37,392 nucleotides of DNA from assembly GCA_001661245.1 (NCBI GenBank), contig KV454014.1:860214-897605 (forward strand), given 5' to 3'. Source of the stretch: Pachysolen tannophilus NRRL Y-2460. Its lineage: Eukaryota; Ascomycota; Pichiomycetes; Alaninales; Pachysolenaceae. The translations under genes were made by a program, and so were the position numbers. Positions 9,015-20,400 of this stretch are shown here, in pieces (within the stretch, counting starts at the first letter, position 1; every line of letters begins with the position of its first letter). The notes below the pieces were generated by a model. The model searched no databases, was not told the origin of the DNA, and saw nothing but the letters and a program-made list of their open reading frames with translations.

Positions 9015-9238
9015 AAAAATGCAGGAAGAAAAGAAAAAAAAAAGAAAGAAAAAAAAAACAGGCGACGACATCCAGTTCACCAGCAGATCCACTTTAATAC
9101 CGGTAATAGTTAATCAATAATACCTGAAAAATAATATATAAAAGTTTTGGTATTAAAGAAGAAGATATTTCCAAGATTGATGTTATAGTTTTGGTTTTTT
9201 TTTCAAAGAACAAGGAACTGAAATAGAAAGAGTGAAGG

Positions 9239-10747
9239 ATGTCGACTTTTAAAAAAGTGCAGCCTGTGGCTAAGAATATCTTAGAATTGATTGGTAATAC
9301 ACCAATGGTTAGGTTGAATAAGATTCCAAAACAGTTTAATTTGAAGCCAAAGATTTTTGCTAAAGTGGAATTATTTAATGCTGGAGGTTCTATAAAAGAT
9401 CGTATTGCATTAAGAATGGTAGAAGAAGCAGAAAGAAAGAAATTAATTTTTCCTGGTAAATCCACTTTAATTGAGCCAACTTCTGGTAATACAGGTATAG
9501 GATTAGCTTTAGTTGGTGCTGTGAAAAATTATAGAACTATTATAACTTTACCAGAAAAAATGTCCAATGAAAAAGTTGCAGTATTAAAAGCATTAGGTGC
9601 TGAAATTATAAGAACTCCAACTGAAGCTGCTTGGGATTCACCAGAATCTCATATTGGTGTTGCCAAAAAATTAGAAAAAGAAATTCCAAATTCTATTATT
9701 TTAGATCAATATGGTAATGTTGATAATCCTTTAGCTCATTATTATGGTACAGGTGCAGAGATTTGGGAACAAACAGAAGGTAAAGTTAAAGTTGTTGTTG
9801 CTGGTGCAGGTACAGGTGGTACGATAACAGGTATTTCTAAATTTTTAAAAGAGAAAAATCCTAATATTAAAATTATAGGTGCAGATCCTATTGGTTCTAT
9901 CTTGGCTCAACCTGAATCATTAAATAAAACTGATATAACTCAATATAAAGTTGAAGGTATTGGTTATGATTTTATTCCTGATGTTTTAGATAGAAAATAT
10001 GTTGATAAATGGTACAAGACAGATGATAAAGATAGTTTTCAGCTTGCAAGGAAATTGATTAGAGATGAAGGTATTTTAGTTGGAGGATCTTCTGGAAGTG
10101 CTTTAAGTGCAACAATAAAAGCAATTAAAGAAATGGAAAATTTAACAGAAGATGATATTGTTGTATTTATTTGTCCAGATGCAATTAGATCATATTTAAC
10201 AAAATTTGCAGATGATGATTGGATGAAATTAAATAATTTCTTACCAATTGTAAAAGATTCAAAAGATAAAAAATTGAATTTTAATGAACTTTTAAAAGAT
10301 TATTCAATTAAAGATTTAAAATTAAAACCTGTTATATCTGTTGATCAAAATTCATCTATTGCTTCTACTATTAAAATACTTCAAGATAATGGATTTGATC
10401 AATTACCAGTCTTGGAAGAATCATCCAAAAAATTATTAGGTATTGTAACTTTATCTCATATTTTAAAATCTTTACTGGAAAATCAACATGTTAAAACTGT
10501 TAAAGAAGTTTTCTTTGATTTTAAAAATTTAGAAGATTTTGAAAAATCAAAAGATATTAACGTTGAATCAAAAAATAAGACAAGACCAATACAAGTTATC
10601 AATGAATCAACAAGTTTAGATAAGTTGAACAAATATTTTGAAAATAATTCATGTGCAATTGTAACAGATACAAATAATAAACCTTTACATATAGTTACTA
10701 AAGTTGATTTGGTTGCATTTTTGGCCTCAAAAGGTGAATTTAACTAA
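9239..10747 (+). CDS. CYS4: Cystathionine beta-synthase
   Basis: PLP enzyme joining serine and homocysteine to cystathionine, the first step of transsulfuration to cysteine. Length of 502 residues is close to the yeast enzyme. The PLP-binding Lys53 sits in AGGSIKDR; the substrate loop is EPTSGNTGIGLA (about 79-90); the phosphate-binding glycine loop is GAGTGGTITG (about 191-200). A C-terminal pair of CBS domains runs from about 330 to 500, with VDQNSSIAST and later IVTKVDLVAFLA. There is no N-terminal heme-binding extension, as expected for yeast CBS. The ATG at 9239 starts the conserved N-terminus directly. The gene has a single CTG codon (413), in a loop between the CBS repeats. Confidence 0.97.
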   Translation: MSTFKKVQPVAKNILELIGNTPMVRLNKIPKQFNLKPKIFAKVELFNAGGSIKDRIALRMVEEAERKKLIFPGKSTLIEPTSGNTGIGLALVGAVKNYRTIITLPEKMSNEKVAVLKALGAEIIRTPTEAAWDSPESHIGVAKKLEKEIPNSIILDQYGNVDNPLAHYYGTGAEIWEQTEGKVKVVVAGAGTGGTITGISKFLKEKNPNIKIIGADPIGSILAQPESLNKTDITQYKVEGIGYDFIPDVLDRKYVDKWYKTDDKDSFQLARKLIRDEGILVGGSSGSALSATIKAIKEMENLTEDDIVVFICPDAIRSYLTKFADDDWMKLNNFLPIVKDSKDKKLNFNELLKDYSIKDLKLKPVISVDQNSSIASTIKILQDNGFDQLPVLEESSKKLLGIVTLSHILKSLLENQHVKTVKEVFFDFKNLEDFEKSKDINVESKNKTRPIQVINESTSLDKLNKYFENNSCAIVTDTNNKPLHIVTKVDLVAFLASKGEFN

Positions 10748-11047
10748 TCTATAAGATTATCAAAATTTTTGAAATTATTTTTCTTTAATTGCTTTTTAGC
10801 TAAAACTCATCAAGCTCACTCGAGTCTTTGAGTCTTTCAGTAATATTATATAAACTCTTTTGATAAAAGGGGGAACTCGTCAATTAGTTCAAACCCGTCT
10901 TGTAGTTAATTAAAAGCCTTATCTATTTTGCCCGCGAAAAGAATGAGTCAATTTAAAAGTGAATTATTCGATTCATGATAAGATATAAGATATAAGATAA
11001 AAGAGAGTAAGTAGTTAAAAGCAAAGAAAAAAAAGAATTGGATTAAC
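10748..11047. other. Intergenic with a Gcn4-like site
   Basis: 300 bases between CYS4 and the GNAT gene. TGAGTCA, the Gcn4 consensus, is at 10944-10950, about 98 bases before the GNAT start. A tandem AAGATAT/AAGATAA repeat lies at 10979-11000. A perfect 7-mer can occur by chance in a window this size. Confidence 0.35.
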
Positions 11048-11662
11048 ATGACAAAGGAGAGTGTTGAAAAGGCAATTGTCACCAAATCAGAAACTTTCCA
11101 TTTGGACAATGAAGAGAAAACTTTAGTTACAATGTATCTGGTAAACAATGTCACTGAAGTTCCTGAAGAATTGGTGGAAACAATGGTTAGAATTTTTAAT
11201 AATGAAATTGAAAAAGGTGATACTTATCCTCATGATAAGATAATGACTATACAAGAATTTAAAGATTATTGGTTTCAATATTTTACCGGAATCATGCTAG
11301 TAGGTAAAGAAACTTTACTTCTTTCCAACAATAGAAATTTTGATAAAGAATTTTTGGGTACTTTCTATATTAAACCAAATTACATTGGAAGATGCTCTCA
11401 TAACTGTAATGCTGGATTCATTGTCAACCCTGAAGCAAGAGGCAAAAAAATCGGTACTGCTATGGGTAAACAATATCTTAAATGGGCTCCTCAACTAGGT
11501 TATACCTATTCAGTATTTAACTTAGTTTTTGAAACTAACATTGCAAGCTGGAAAATTTGGGATTCTTTAGGTTTTCAAAGAATCGGAAGAGTGAAAAATG
11601 CTGCTGTCTTGAAAGGCCACGAAAAGAAGGTCGACGCCATCGTCTTTGGCAAAGACTTGTAA
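11048..11662 (+). CDS. Free-standing GNAT acetyltransferase, Spt10-like
   Basis: 204-residue GCN5-related N-acetyltransferase. The acetyl-CoA loop is ARGKKIGTAMG (about residues 135-145). It matches the acetyltransferase part of the next gene, SPT10, over nearly its whole length. Shared blocks include LGTFYIKPNY, GRCSH, YTYSVFNLVFETN, and an LKGH...VDAI ending. It stops where SPT10 goes on into its DNA-binding region, so it has no zinc module or Gln-rich tail. The tandem arrangement implies duplication, or retention of the enzyme from which SPT10 grew. Its substrate is unknown; histone acetylation is only an analogy. Its one CTG (codon 31) is opposite a Pro in SPT10. Confidence 0.9.
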   Translation: MTKESVEKAIVTKSETFHLDNEEKTLVTMYLVNNVTEVPEELVETMVRIFNNEIEKGDTYPHDKIMTIQEFKDYWFQYFTGIMLVGKETLLLSNNRNFDKEFLGTFYIKPNYIGRCSHNCNAGFIVNPEARGKKIGTAMGKQYLKWAPQLGYTYSVFNLVFETNIASWKIWDSLGFQRIGRVKNAAVLKGHEKKVDAIVFGKDL

Positions 11663-12003
11663 CCCAAAACCTCTTCTTCTTCGTCGTTATTCTCGTCGTT
11701 GTCGTCGTTGCCGTTGTCTTCGACCCCTTTTGTTTAGTACCGCATTTCCTAATTCGGTATTTGTCGTGTAGTTGATGAAGTAGAAAAATACAAACAATAA
11801 AAAAAATTAAAAGTAATTATAATCTCTATATATAAACAAGGTTGTAAGATATTTATATATATATATATATATATATTGATAGATATATATGGATCTGGAT
11901 ATATCTGTATTGATATATCATTGTTGTGGCAAGATTGTGTTTGTCCTTTTTTTTTTTTAAAAACAAAAAAAAAATTTATTGATATAGTTTGGCTGGGAAT
12001 ATA
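11663..12003. other. SPT10 upstream region
   Basis: 341 bases. Just past the GNAT stop is a GTC/GTT triplet-rich patch (11681-11720). A (TA)n tract follows at about 11851-11877, then interrupted ATAT repeats and T/A homopolymers just before the start. No gene is seen. Confidence 0.6.
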
Positions 12004-13845
12004 ATGCCGGACTTTGATGATGTTACGCAACCTCCTCAGTTTAGGCAGCAGCTTGAATATCCAATATCTATAATTGAAAGGTATACAGTTTTATTAAAGG
12101 ATGGAGAAACTACGGCCACGATTTATCCTATACATTCAGCTGAAGAGCTTCCACCAGGGTTGTTGGCATTTTTGTGTGATGAGTTTAATATGGAGGTAGA
12201 AAGGGGAGATACTTTTCCCTTTTTCGATACTCTTCATATAGAGACTTTCCAAAATTATTGGTTTGGTTCATTTGCAGCTGTAATGGTTTTAGGAGATTCT
12301 CAAACTTTGGATAGGCCAAAGCAATGGGAAAAAGAATGTTTGGGGACTTTTTATATTAAACCAAATTATCCAGGACGTTGTTCTCATATATGTACTGCTG
12401 GTTTCTTGGTTAATGCAGGTATTAGAGGTAAAGGTATTGGTAGAACTTTAGCAGAATGTTATCTTGAATGGGCTCCAAGATTAGGTTATACATATTCTGT
12501 TTTTAATTTAGTATTTGAAACAAATGACGCGTCTAGGAGAATTTGGGAGTCTTTAAATTTCAAAAAAATTGGTAAAATTAAAGCAGCAGGTATTTTAAAA
12601 GGTCATGACAATGCTGTTGATGCAATAATATATGGAAGAGAATTAGTTCAAAATCCAAATTCAACTACTGGATCATATAGATTTGATAAAATTAAATTTT
12701 ATCTTGAATCTGGTAAATATCCAGCAATGGCTGATAGACAAGAAAAATCAAGATTAAGATCTTCTGCATCTCATTATAGATTAGAAAATGGTAAATTGAT
12801 GTTAAAAGGTAGAGAAGTTATTTCAGACCCACTGAGACAAATGCAAATTTGTACAGATGTTCATATGACAAACCATGGAGGTATCAATAAGACTACATCT
12901 TTAATCACTGAAAAATATCATTGGACACGTATAAAAGATACAGTTGCCGCCGTGATACGTAATTGTCCAGAATGTAGAGATCCAAGAGGATTGTTATTGA
13001 AAAGAAGTTCGTTGCCTGCAATTAAAAAGGCACAGCTGCAACTGCAGCACCAGATACAACTGTTGCAACAGCATCAGCAACAACTTCTGGCAAAGCAACT
13101 GCAGCATGCCCAGCAGAAACATCTCCAGCACCATTATCACTCTTCATCAGCATTGTCTCCAGAAAACTCATCTGGTGCAATATTAGTCGGTGGAAATAAT
13201 TCTGCATCTACTTCAAATAAATATTCAGATCATAATTCGTCGGCAAATAGCATTCACAACAGACATTTGCAACAGCTGCACAATAATGAACACCACAATC
13301 ATGACACTTCTTCCAAAGGAGATACAAATTCTCCCACTGATGTTGTTACATTAGTTGGATCAGATCAATTACAACAAATTCCCTCTCATACTTCAAATCA
13401 TATGGATTCAGGATTGCTCACTGGGGATTTCGATCCGGATGATCCATCCGGCATCATCGCTGCCGTAGAAGCGGCTCAAAGGTCTCTGCAACAGCTGCAG
13501 AGTCACCAGCAACACCGGCACCACGATCATCATCAGCAGCTGCAACATCATCAGCAACACGTAGTACTGCAATCGCAACTGCAAAACCTTCATCATCAAC
13601 GCGATAATAATGGGAACTCTCATCTTTCCAGCGACAATAGACATAGTAATCATAATCATGATCAATATTCGCATGACTACAATGAGGCTCATGACCAACA
13701 CGAAGATTTTCACTACCAACATACAGATAGTGAAAACGAGGAAGACGTTGATGAGGATGATGATGATGATCAAATCGATCCTGAGGTTATTTCAAGAGCT
13801 TTAATACAAGCAAATGAAGGAGATGGTGGTAATTCTATGTTGTGA
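12004..13845 (+). CDS. SPT10: Spt10 histone-gene activator (GNAT plus H2C2 zinc module)
   Basis: Spt10 activates core histone genes by binding paired upstream elements. The ATG at 12004 gives 613 residues (yeast 640); the frame opens slightly upstream only via a TTG. Domains: N-terminal segment with LLKDGETTATIYPI, nearly identical to yeast LLKDGETIATMYPI; GNAT fold about 85-215 with RGKGIGRTLAE; then an integrase-like H2C2 zinc module with ligands His287, His291, Cys321 and Cys324, containing GINKTTS and EKYHW as in yeast. The tail from about 340 is Gln/His-rich, then acidic. Eleven of the gene's twelve CTG codons fall in that tail, mostly as CAGCTG repeats. It follows its paralogue at 11048 and converges on URA2. 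SPT10 and URA2 are also close in S. cerevisiae (YJL127C, YJL130C). Confidence 0.95.
   Translation: MPDFDDVTQPPQFRQQLEYPISIIERYTVLLKDGETTATIYPIHSAEELPPGLLAFLCDEFNMEVERGDTFPFFDTLHIETFQNYWFGSFAAVMVLGDSQTLDRPKQWEKECLGTFYIKPNYPGRCSHICTAGFLVNAGIRGKGIGRTLAECYLEWAPRLGYTYSVFNLVFETNDASRRIWESLNFKKIGKIKAAGILKGHDNAVDAIIYGRELVQNPNSTTGSYRFDKIKFYLESGKYPAMADRQEKSRLRSSASHYRLENGKLMLKGREVISDPLRQMQICTDVHMTNHGGINKTTSLITEKYHWTRIKDTVAAVIRNCPECRDPRGLLLKRSSLPAIKKAQLQLQHQIQLLQQHQQQLLAKQLQHAQQKHLQHHYHSSSALSPENSSGAILVGGNNSASTSNKYSDHNSSANSIHNRHLQQLHNNEHHNHDTSSKGDTNSPTDVVTLVGSDQLQQIPSHTSNHMDSGLLTGDFDPDDPSGIIAAVEAAQRSLQQLQSHQQHRHHDHHQQLQHHQQHVVLQSQLQNLHHQRDNNGNSHLSSDNRHSNHNHDQYSHDYNEAHDQHEDFHYQHTDSENEEDVDEDDDDDQIDPEVISRALIQANEGDGGNSML
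13021..13600 (+). repeat. CAG/CTG- and CAT-rich coding repeats in SPT10
   Basis: Imperfect CAG, CAA, CTG and CAT codon repeats in the C-terminal tail of SPT10, encoding Gln/His with interspersed CTG. Two dense patches lie at about 13030-13130 and 13485-13590. Such tracts vary in length between strains. Confidence 0.75.
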
Positions 13846-14411
13846 AACTTATAAAGCATCAGAGGTCAAAAAAGAGAATTGTTTTAGTAGGAATATGTAA
13901 TTTTATTTTAAAGAAAAATATATTTAAAATATATTTTAGGCTTGTACGTTTAGATTCGGTTAAAGGTTAATGCTACACTATAAATACATACAAGCATGAC
14001 TTGGATTTCATTCCCAGTATACGTAAACTTATAATACAAATAACCTTTCGGTTCATCGTCTTTTAAATTTCATAAAATACAAAATAAACTATTGAACAAT
14101 TTATAAAGAAAAATAACATATCAAATTATTAATAAAAATAAAATAAAAACATAGAAAAAAAATTTTTAAGAGGCATGATATCTCGATCTATACAGCAGCA
14201 GTATGAAAAGTTCGTTCTCCAGGCAGACTTTCTAACACCGTTTTGTATACTATTAAATGTTTTTCAACCTCTTCAAAATGAAATTTCCTTTTTTTTTTTT
14301 GTTGTTTTTCAACTTTTTTTTTTCTCTTTTCCTAAAAAAACCCAAATTAAATAACTTCTCAACTCTTTTTACAACTGAGATTAAGAGTACCAGAAAATAC
14401 TACATATTCCT
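13846..14411. other. Intergenic, convergent SPT10/URA2 3' ends
   Basis: 566 bases between convergent genes. It contains a self-complementary AAAATATATTT duplication near 13914-13938 and T-rich runs at 14287-14330. Likely 3' UTRs and terminators only. Confidence 0.6.
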
Positions 14412-17400
14412 TCAGCTCATGACCATCGCAAGAAGGGCCATTCTGACAAACAAACCGTAACGCATTTGTCTGAAATACCCAGCACGCTGATCAAAATCTA
14501 CCTCTTCTGCAATCTCATTAACTCTTGGCAAAGGATGCATGACAACCATATGCTGTTTAGCGTCCCTTAATACTTTGTTGTTGATGACATATGAATCCTT
14601 TAATCTTTCAAATTGAGCCTTATCTTTAAATCTTTCTTCTTGGATTCTGGTACAGTACAAGACATCTGATTTAGCAATGATATCGCTTGATAACTTTTCG
14701 TATTCACCAGCGAGAAGTCCTGCCTTTTCTAATTCTTCCTTTAAGTTTCTAGGTAACTGTAATTCCTTTGGCGCAACTAATTGAACACGAACATTGTAAT
14801 GTTGCAATAGTTTACATAATGAATGTACTGGACGACCATATTTAAGATCACCCATAAATGTGACCGTTATACCATTCACAGTACCCAATTCTTCTCTAAT
14901 AGTGAACAAATCTAAGAAAGCTTGAGTTGGATGTTCCCTAGAACCATTACCACCATTGATGATTGGTACAGGGGAGTACTTAGCAGCAATTTCAGCACTT
15001 TCCTCAGATGGATGACGTAAAACAATAGCGTCTGAATAGCAAGCTAATGTTCTGATGGTATCTTGTAATGTCTCTCCCTTTTTAACTGATGAAGTTGATT
15101 CTGTGACAGCAACAACTCTACCACCCAACCTTTGCATAGCAGCATTGAATGATGATGAAGTTCTGGTTGAAGGTTCAAAGAACATGGTTGTCAATACCTT
15201 ACCTTTCAAAACATCCAAAACACCTTGTCTTTCAACAGCTAATCTCATTTCTTGGGCAACGGCAAACAAGACATGGAAATCTGAACGATTGAACTGATTA
15301 ACAGACAAAACCGACTTGCGCGAAAATGGATTATTGTATCTCATATAATGAGAAATAGTATTTGGTGGTGAGATTGAACGAGGTGGCTTAGAAACTAATT
15401 CTGCTCCAGTTTCCTCTTCATCAGCAACAGCGCTTTCTTTAGTCATGAAACCAGTGAAAGACCCACGATGTCCTGAAAACGAGAAACGACCCATTCTTCT
15501 GCTTCTCTCTTCATCCTCTCCTTCAACAAAAGGCTTTGTCAGAATATGAGAAAGTCTAGACTTTCTCAAAGCAGGAGAAGCAGTCAATTCAACAGGAGTT
15601 GAAATAACTGATTGATTCCTATGTATACCTGATGTAACTTCCTTACCTAAAGCATCTTGAACGATAATTTCGCCCTCGAGACAAACTGTCTGTAAGCCAA
15701 TATGAACACGTTCAATGACCCCCTTCAAAGATTCAAACGGAGACCAAGCAGGAACTGACAGCTTTGAAGAAGCAACAGGACGATCCAAATCAATCTCGAC
15801 TGTTGCATCTTGTTCAGGAATATCAAAGATTTTAGCAGGATTGATATTAAGACGTTCGATGATATATTCCATGGTCATTTTACCTTCATTAACTGCAGAA
15901 AAAAGTAAAGGAAGAGCATCTGCAATTCCTAATCCCGCGGTAACAGGTTTGTTCAAGGCTTTGGCTAATAATGTTGGCAAATTACCAATAGATAAACAAT
16001 CAATTTCAGCTAAATTATCCCACAAGGCATCTTGGTCCAGCTTTGTAGGCAAGAACGAAATCCCTGGATAATCTTCTTGGGAAAGGAATAATGAATAAAT
16101 TGAAACATCACAAGTAACTCTTAAATCTTTCGATTTAGCCATTATAATTAATGCTAAATCGTCTTTTCCAGTGACACCAGTAACATGAATCCTACGATTA
16201 TGCAAAGAGGTCAACAATAAAACCGAAGCTAAATCAGTTGTCTTCGCATCCGTGATGATCGGTTTCGATTCAGGCCATGCAGCAAAATGAGCTGAAAGAG
16301 CACCAACTTGGTTATGTGAGAATTCGTTAAAAGGCAAATAAAGAGAAACAGTGGCACCTGATACAACCTGAATCTGAGCAGCATTTGAGTCTGTAGCAGC
16401 AACTGAAAAACCATAATCGGTATAAGCAGAGTTTGATACTAATTCGCTGACAGTAGTCAATGATCTTGCATCAGTAATTACAGCACCATCGAGAGTCGAA
16501 GGTAAGAAGCTGTTGAAACTAAAGCCTGCAGCTAAAGAAGAACGTGTAACAGCCTCAAAATCAACTGGACCTTTTTCGGATGACAAAGTTGGAATAAAAG
16601 AAGCAAAATTTATTAATCCTGGTAATATGACGGTTTTGTGTGAAGTTTGGGCATCGTTGCTGCTAACATCAAGTTTAATATTTCTTGAAATTGCTTCGAT
16701 TAATAACTTAGCACACTTAACATTCGTTACTAATGGAACAGCATAATCGACAGCCATACGACGAGTTCTATACCCTCTGGACATATAAGAGGCAGGACGA
16801 CGGAATCTATTCGCAGACGGCAAATTAATGTACAAATCAATCAAGTTATTAGCTAAATGCTGTGTTAATGAGTACTCTGATTTCTGATCCTGTTCCTTAC
16901 TCAATACTTCTAAATACTGAACTGGAATACCGTGCTCTTGAATAAAATCTGCAGTTCCCGCAGTAGCAAACAATTTATAACCCAACTCGTTTAAACGAGC
17001 AATTGAAGGCAATAACTCTTGCTTCTCTTTATATGATCCGATAGAAAATAAGATGTTCTTCTTAGGTAATTGGAACCCTGTAGAAATCAAAGATTTCAAG
17101 TATGCCTCATATTTATTGTGACCAAATGTAGCTACCTCACCAGTGGAAGCCATTTCAACACCTAATACGGGATCAGCACCTGACAAACGAGAAAACGAAA
17201 ATTGTGGGACTTTGACAGCACAATAATCGTCTGGGAGCTTTTCACCTGGGTAAGGAGTGACTGGAAAGTCCATAATTGCTTTGGTTGCCATTTCAATTAA
17301 GTTAGTGCCGACAACTTTTGAGATAAATGGGAAAGATCTTGAAGCACGAACATTACATTCAATAACCTTGATATCATTGTTTTTAGCAATAAATTGGATA

Positions 17401-20400
17401 TTATAAGGACCTGTAACATCCAAAGCCTTACCAATTTTGGCAGTCGCTTCAACAATTCTATTGACAGTTTCTGGATCTAAATCCTGCGGTGGAACAATTA
17501 AAGTTGCATCACCAGAGTGAACACCTGCATTCTCAACATGTTCTGAGACAACGTGCATGATTAATTTTCCATTCTTGGCAACAGCATCCATTTCAATCTC
17601 CTTCGCATTTTCAATATATTTAGTAATAACAACAGGATAATCAGGTGAAACTTCAACTGCTTGCGATAAGTAAGAGGCTAAATCATCTCTTGAATAAACA
17701 GTATTCATGGCTGCACCTGACAAAACATATGATGGACGAACTAATACCGGGTATCCGACATTGTTTGCAAAGTCTTCAGCTTCTTCGAAGGAGGTTAATT
17801 CTTTCCAGGCAGGTTGGTCAACTCCAATCTTATCTAACATACGAGAGAATTTATATCTGTTCTCTGCGGAATCGATCATTTCCGGTGAAGTACCCATTAT
17901 TTTAACATTTTGACGATGTAATGATAAAGCAATGTTATTTGAAGTTTGACCTCCCATAGAAATAATAACACCAGCAGATTTTTCAAGCTCATAGATATCC
18001 AATACTCTTTCCAAATTAATGGTCTCAAAATAAAGACGATCTGCTTCATCATAATCAGTAGAAACTGTTTCAGGGTTGTAGTTTATCATAATTGTCTTAG
18101 TACCTAAAGCTCTTAAAGTTCTAACTGCTGTAACAGCACACCAATCAAACTCAACTGAGGATCCAATACGGTAAACACCTGAACCCAAAATAATAACACC
18201 ATGATCGTTGAACTCTACATCATGCGAGTCAGCATTGTATGTTAAGTAAAGATAGTTGGTATATGCAGGAAATTCAGCGGCAACCGTATCAATTTGTTTT
18301 ACAAATGGAAGGATACCAGCATCCTGTCTTAATCTTCTGATAGCAACTTCATTAGAATTTAAGAATTTGGCAATTTGTCTGTCTTCAAAACCTAATTGTT
18401 TTGCTTGTCTCAAAATCGAAACAGGAAGTTTCTCTTTACTACCAAACTCAGCAATTTTGAAACCAAATTTAATTAAACCATCTAATTTGTTTAAGAACCA
18501 TCTATCAATATTTGTCATCTTGTGGATTTTTTCAACAGAATAACCAGAAGATAAAGCATTTGCAATGGCGAAAAGACGTTGATCAGATGGTGTTTGTAAT
18601 TCCGAATCAATATCAATTGACATTAAAGCTTCAGTCTTGTTAAAACCAATATTTTGATAATCGGTTGACCTTATAGCCTTTTGGATAGCCTCTTCAAAAG
18701 TACGACCAATACTCATGACTTCACCAACAGATTTCATTGAAGAAGATAATAAGTTTGAAACTCTTGTGAATTTTTTCAAATCCCATCTTGGAATTTTAAC
18801 AACAACATAATCCAAAGATGGTTCAAAACAAGCACAAGTAACTTTTGTAACTGAGTTTCTAATTTCGTTTAACGGAATATTCAAACCTAACTTAGCAGCA
18901 GTATATGCCAATGGGTAACCTGTTGCCTTTGAGGCCAATGCTGAAGAACGTGACAAACGTGCATTAACTTCAATAATACAATATTCCTTAGAATGCGGGT
19001 TCAATGCATATTGAATGTTACATTCACCAACGACACCCAAATGACGAATAACGTTAACAGCAGTTGTACGTAACATATTATAGTCTTCATCGGACAAAGT
19101 TTGAGATGGAGCAACAACTATAGAGTCACCTGTATGGATACCTAATGGATCAAAGTTTTCCATATTACAGACGGTAATACAGTTATCGAAAGCATCACGA
19201 ACAACTTCATATTCAATTTCCTTCCATCCTTTCATTGATCTTTCAACTAAAACTTGAGGAGAAGTTGCAAATGCTATATTACATAAATTAGTTAATTCAG
19301 TTTCATTTTCAGCGAAACCGGATCCCAAACCACCTAATGCATAAGCAGCACGAACAATGACTGGGAATCCAATGTCCTTCACAGCGTCTAATGCTTCTTG
19401 TAAAGAAGAAGCAGCTTTGGATTTAGCACATTTCTCCCCAATTTCTTCCATTGATCTAGCAAATAACTCTCTATCTTCAGTGGTAATAATAGTATCAATT
19501 GGAGTACCCAAAACCTTAACTCCTAAAGATTCAAATTCATCTTTTAATTTGATACCAACGCCTAAAGCGGTTTGACCACCAAAAGTAACATAAATTGCAT
19601 CTGGTTTTTCATGTCTAATAACTTTTCTTACGAAATCAGCATTAACTGGTAAGAAATAAACCTTATCAGCCAAACCTTTTGAAGTTTGTATGGTTGCAAT
19701 ATTTGGATTAATTAATATTGTATAAATTCCTTCTTCTTTCAAAGCTTTAATTGCTTGAGATCCTGAATAGTCGAATTCACCAGCTTGACCAATTGATAAA
19801 CCACCTGAACCTAAGACTAAAACTTTTTTAACTTTTTCTCTTGGATGTTTAGCCAAATTTTCTTTGATGTCACCTCCTGGGAAAGAGACAGCTTTTAAAG
19901 CACGGCTTGATTTAAATTCTAAGACAGAATTAATGAAAACATCAAATAAAAATTCGGTATCTCTTGGACCTGGAGTTGATTCTGGATGGAATTGAACTGA
20001 GAAAAAAGGTTTTCCAGTGTGGTAAATACCTTCATTCGAACCATCATTTGAATTAACAAAAAGTTCTTTCCAACCAGGTTGTAAAGTGGTGGTATCAACA
20101 GCATAACCATGATTTTGAGAAGTGATATAACATCTACCAGAAATACTGGATGTACATGGAATATTGTGACCTCTATTTCCGAATTTCAATTTAATTGTTG
20201 ATGCACCAGAAGCTCTAGCTAATAATTGATGACCTAAACAAATACCAAAAACTGGTGTTTTTTCTTCTTCCAAGACTTTCTTCAATCTCTCTATAGTTGA
20301 AGTCATTACTGATGGATCACCTGGACCATTGGAAACAAATAACCCATCATATTCTTCCGTGGTAAAATCATAATCCCAAGGAACAACTTTTAATTCAACA

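Larger units (their letters stand above)
8684..9238. other. CYS4 promoter region
   Basis: 555 bases between PTH1 and CYS4 (both plus). It has an (AT)n run at 8686-8705, a CTTA tetranucleotide repeat at 8849-8880, a C/T-rich patch, then the Met31/32-like site at 9005 and a purine run at 9024-9058. No gene is supported. Confidence 0.6.

Noticed and set aside
8838-9113. 91-codon frame upstream of CYS4
   Set aside because: It reads through the CTTA repeat, a C/T patch and a purine run; low complexity only.
10860-10960. GTTCAAACC resembling a tRNA T-loop
   Set aside because: No D-arm, anticodon stem or acceptor pairing can be drawn around it.
11989-12003. TTG start for SPT10
   Set aside because: Same reason; ATG at 12004 is five codons downstream and fits the homologue.
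12862-12978. Integrase-like H2C2 zinc module as a trace of a mobile element
   Set aside because: This module is a known, conserved part of Spt10 and lies in an intact host gene.
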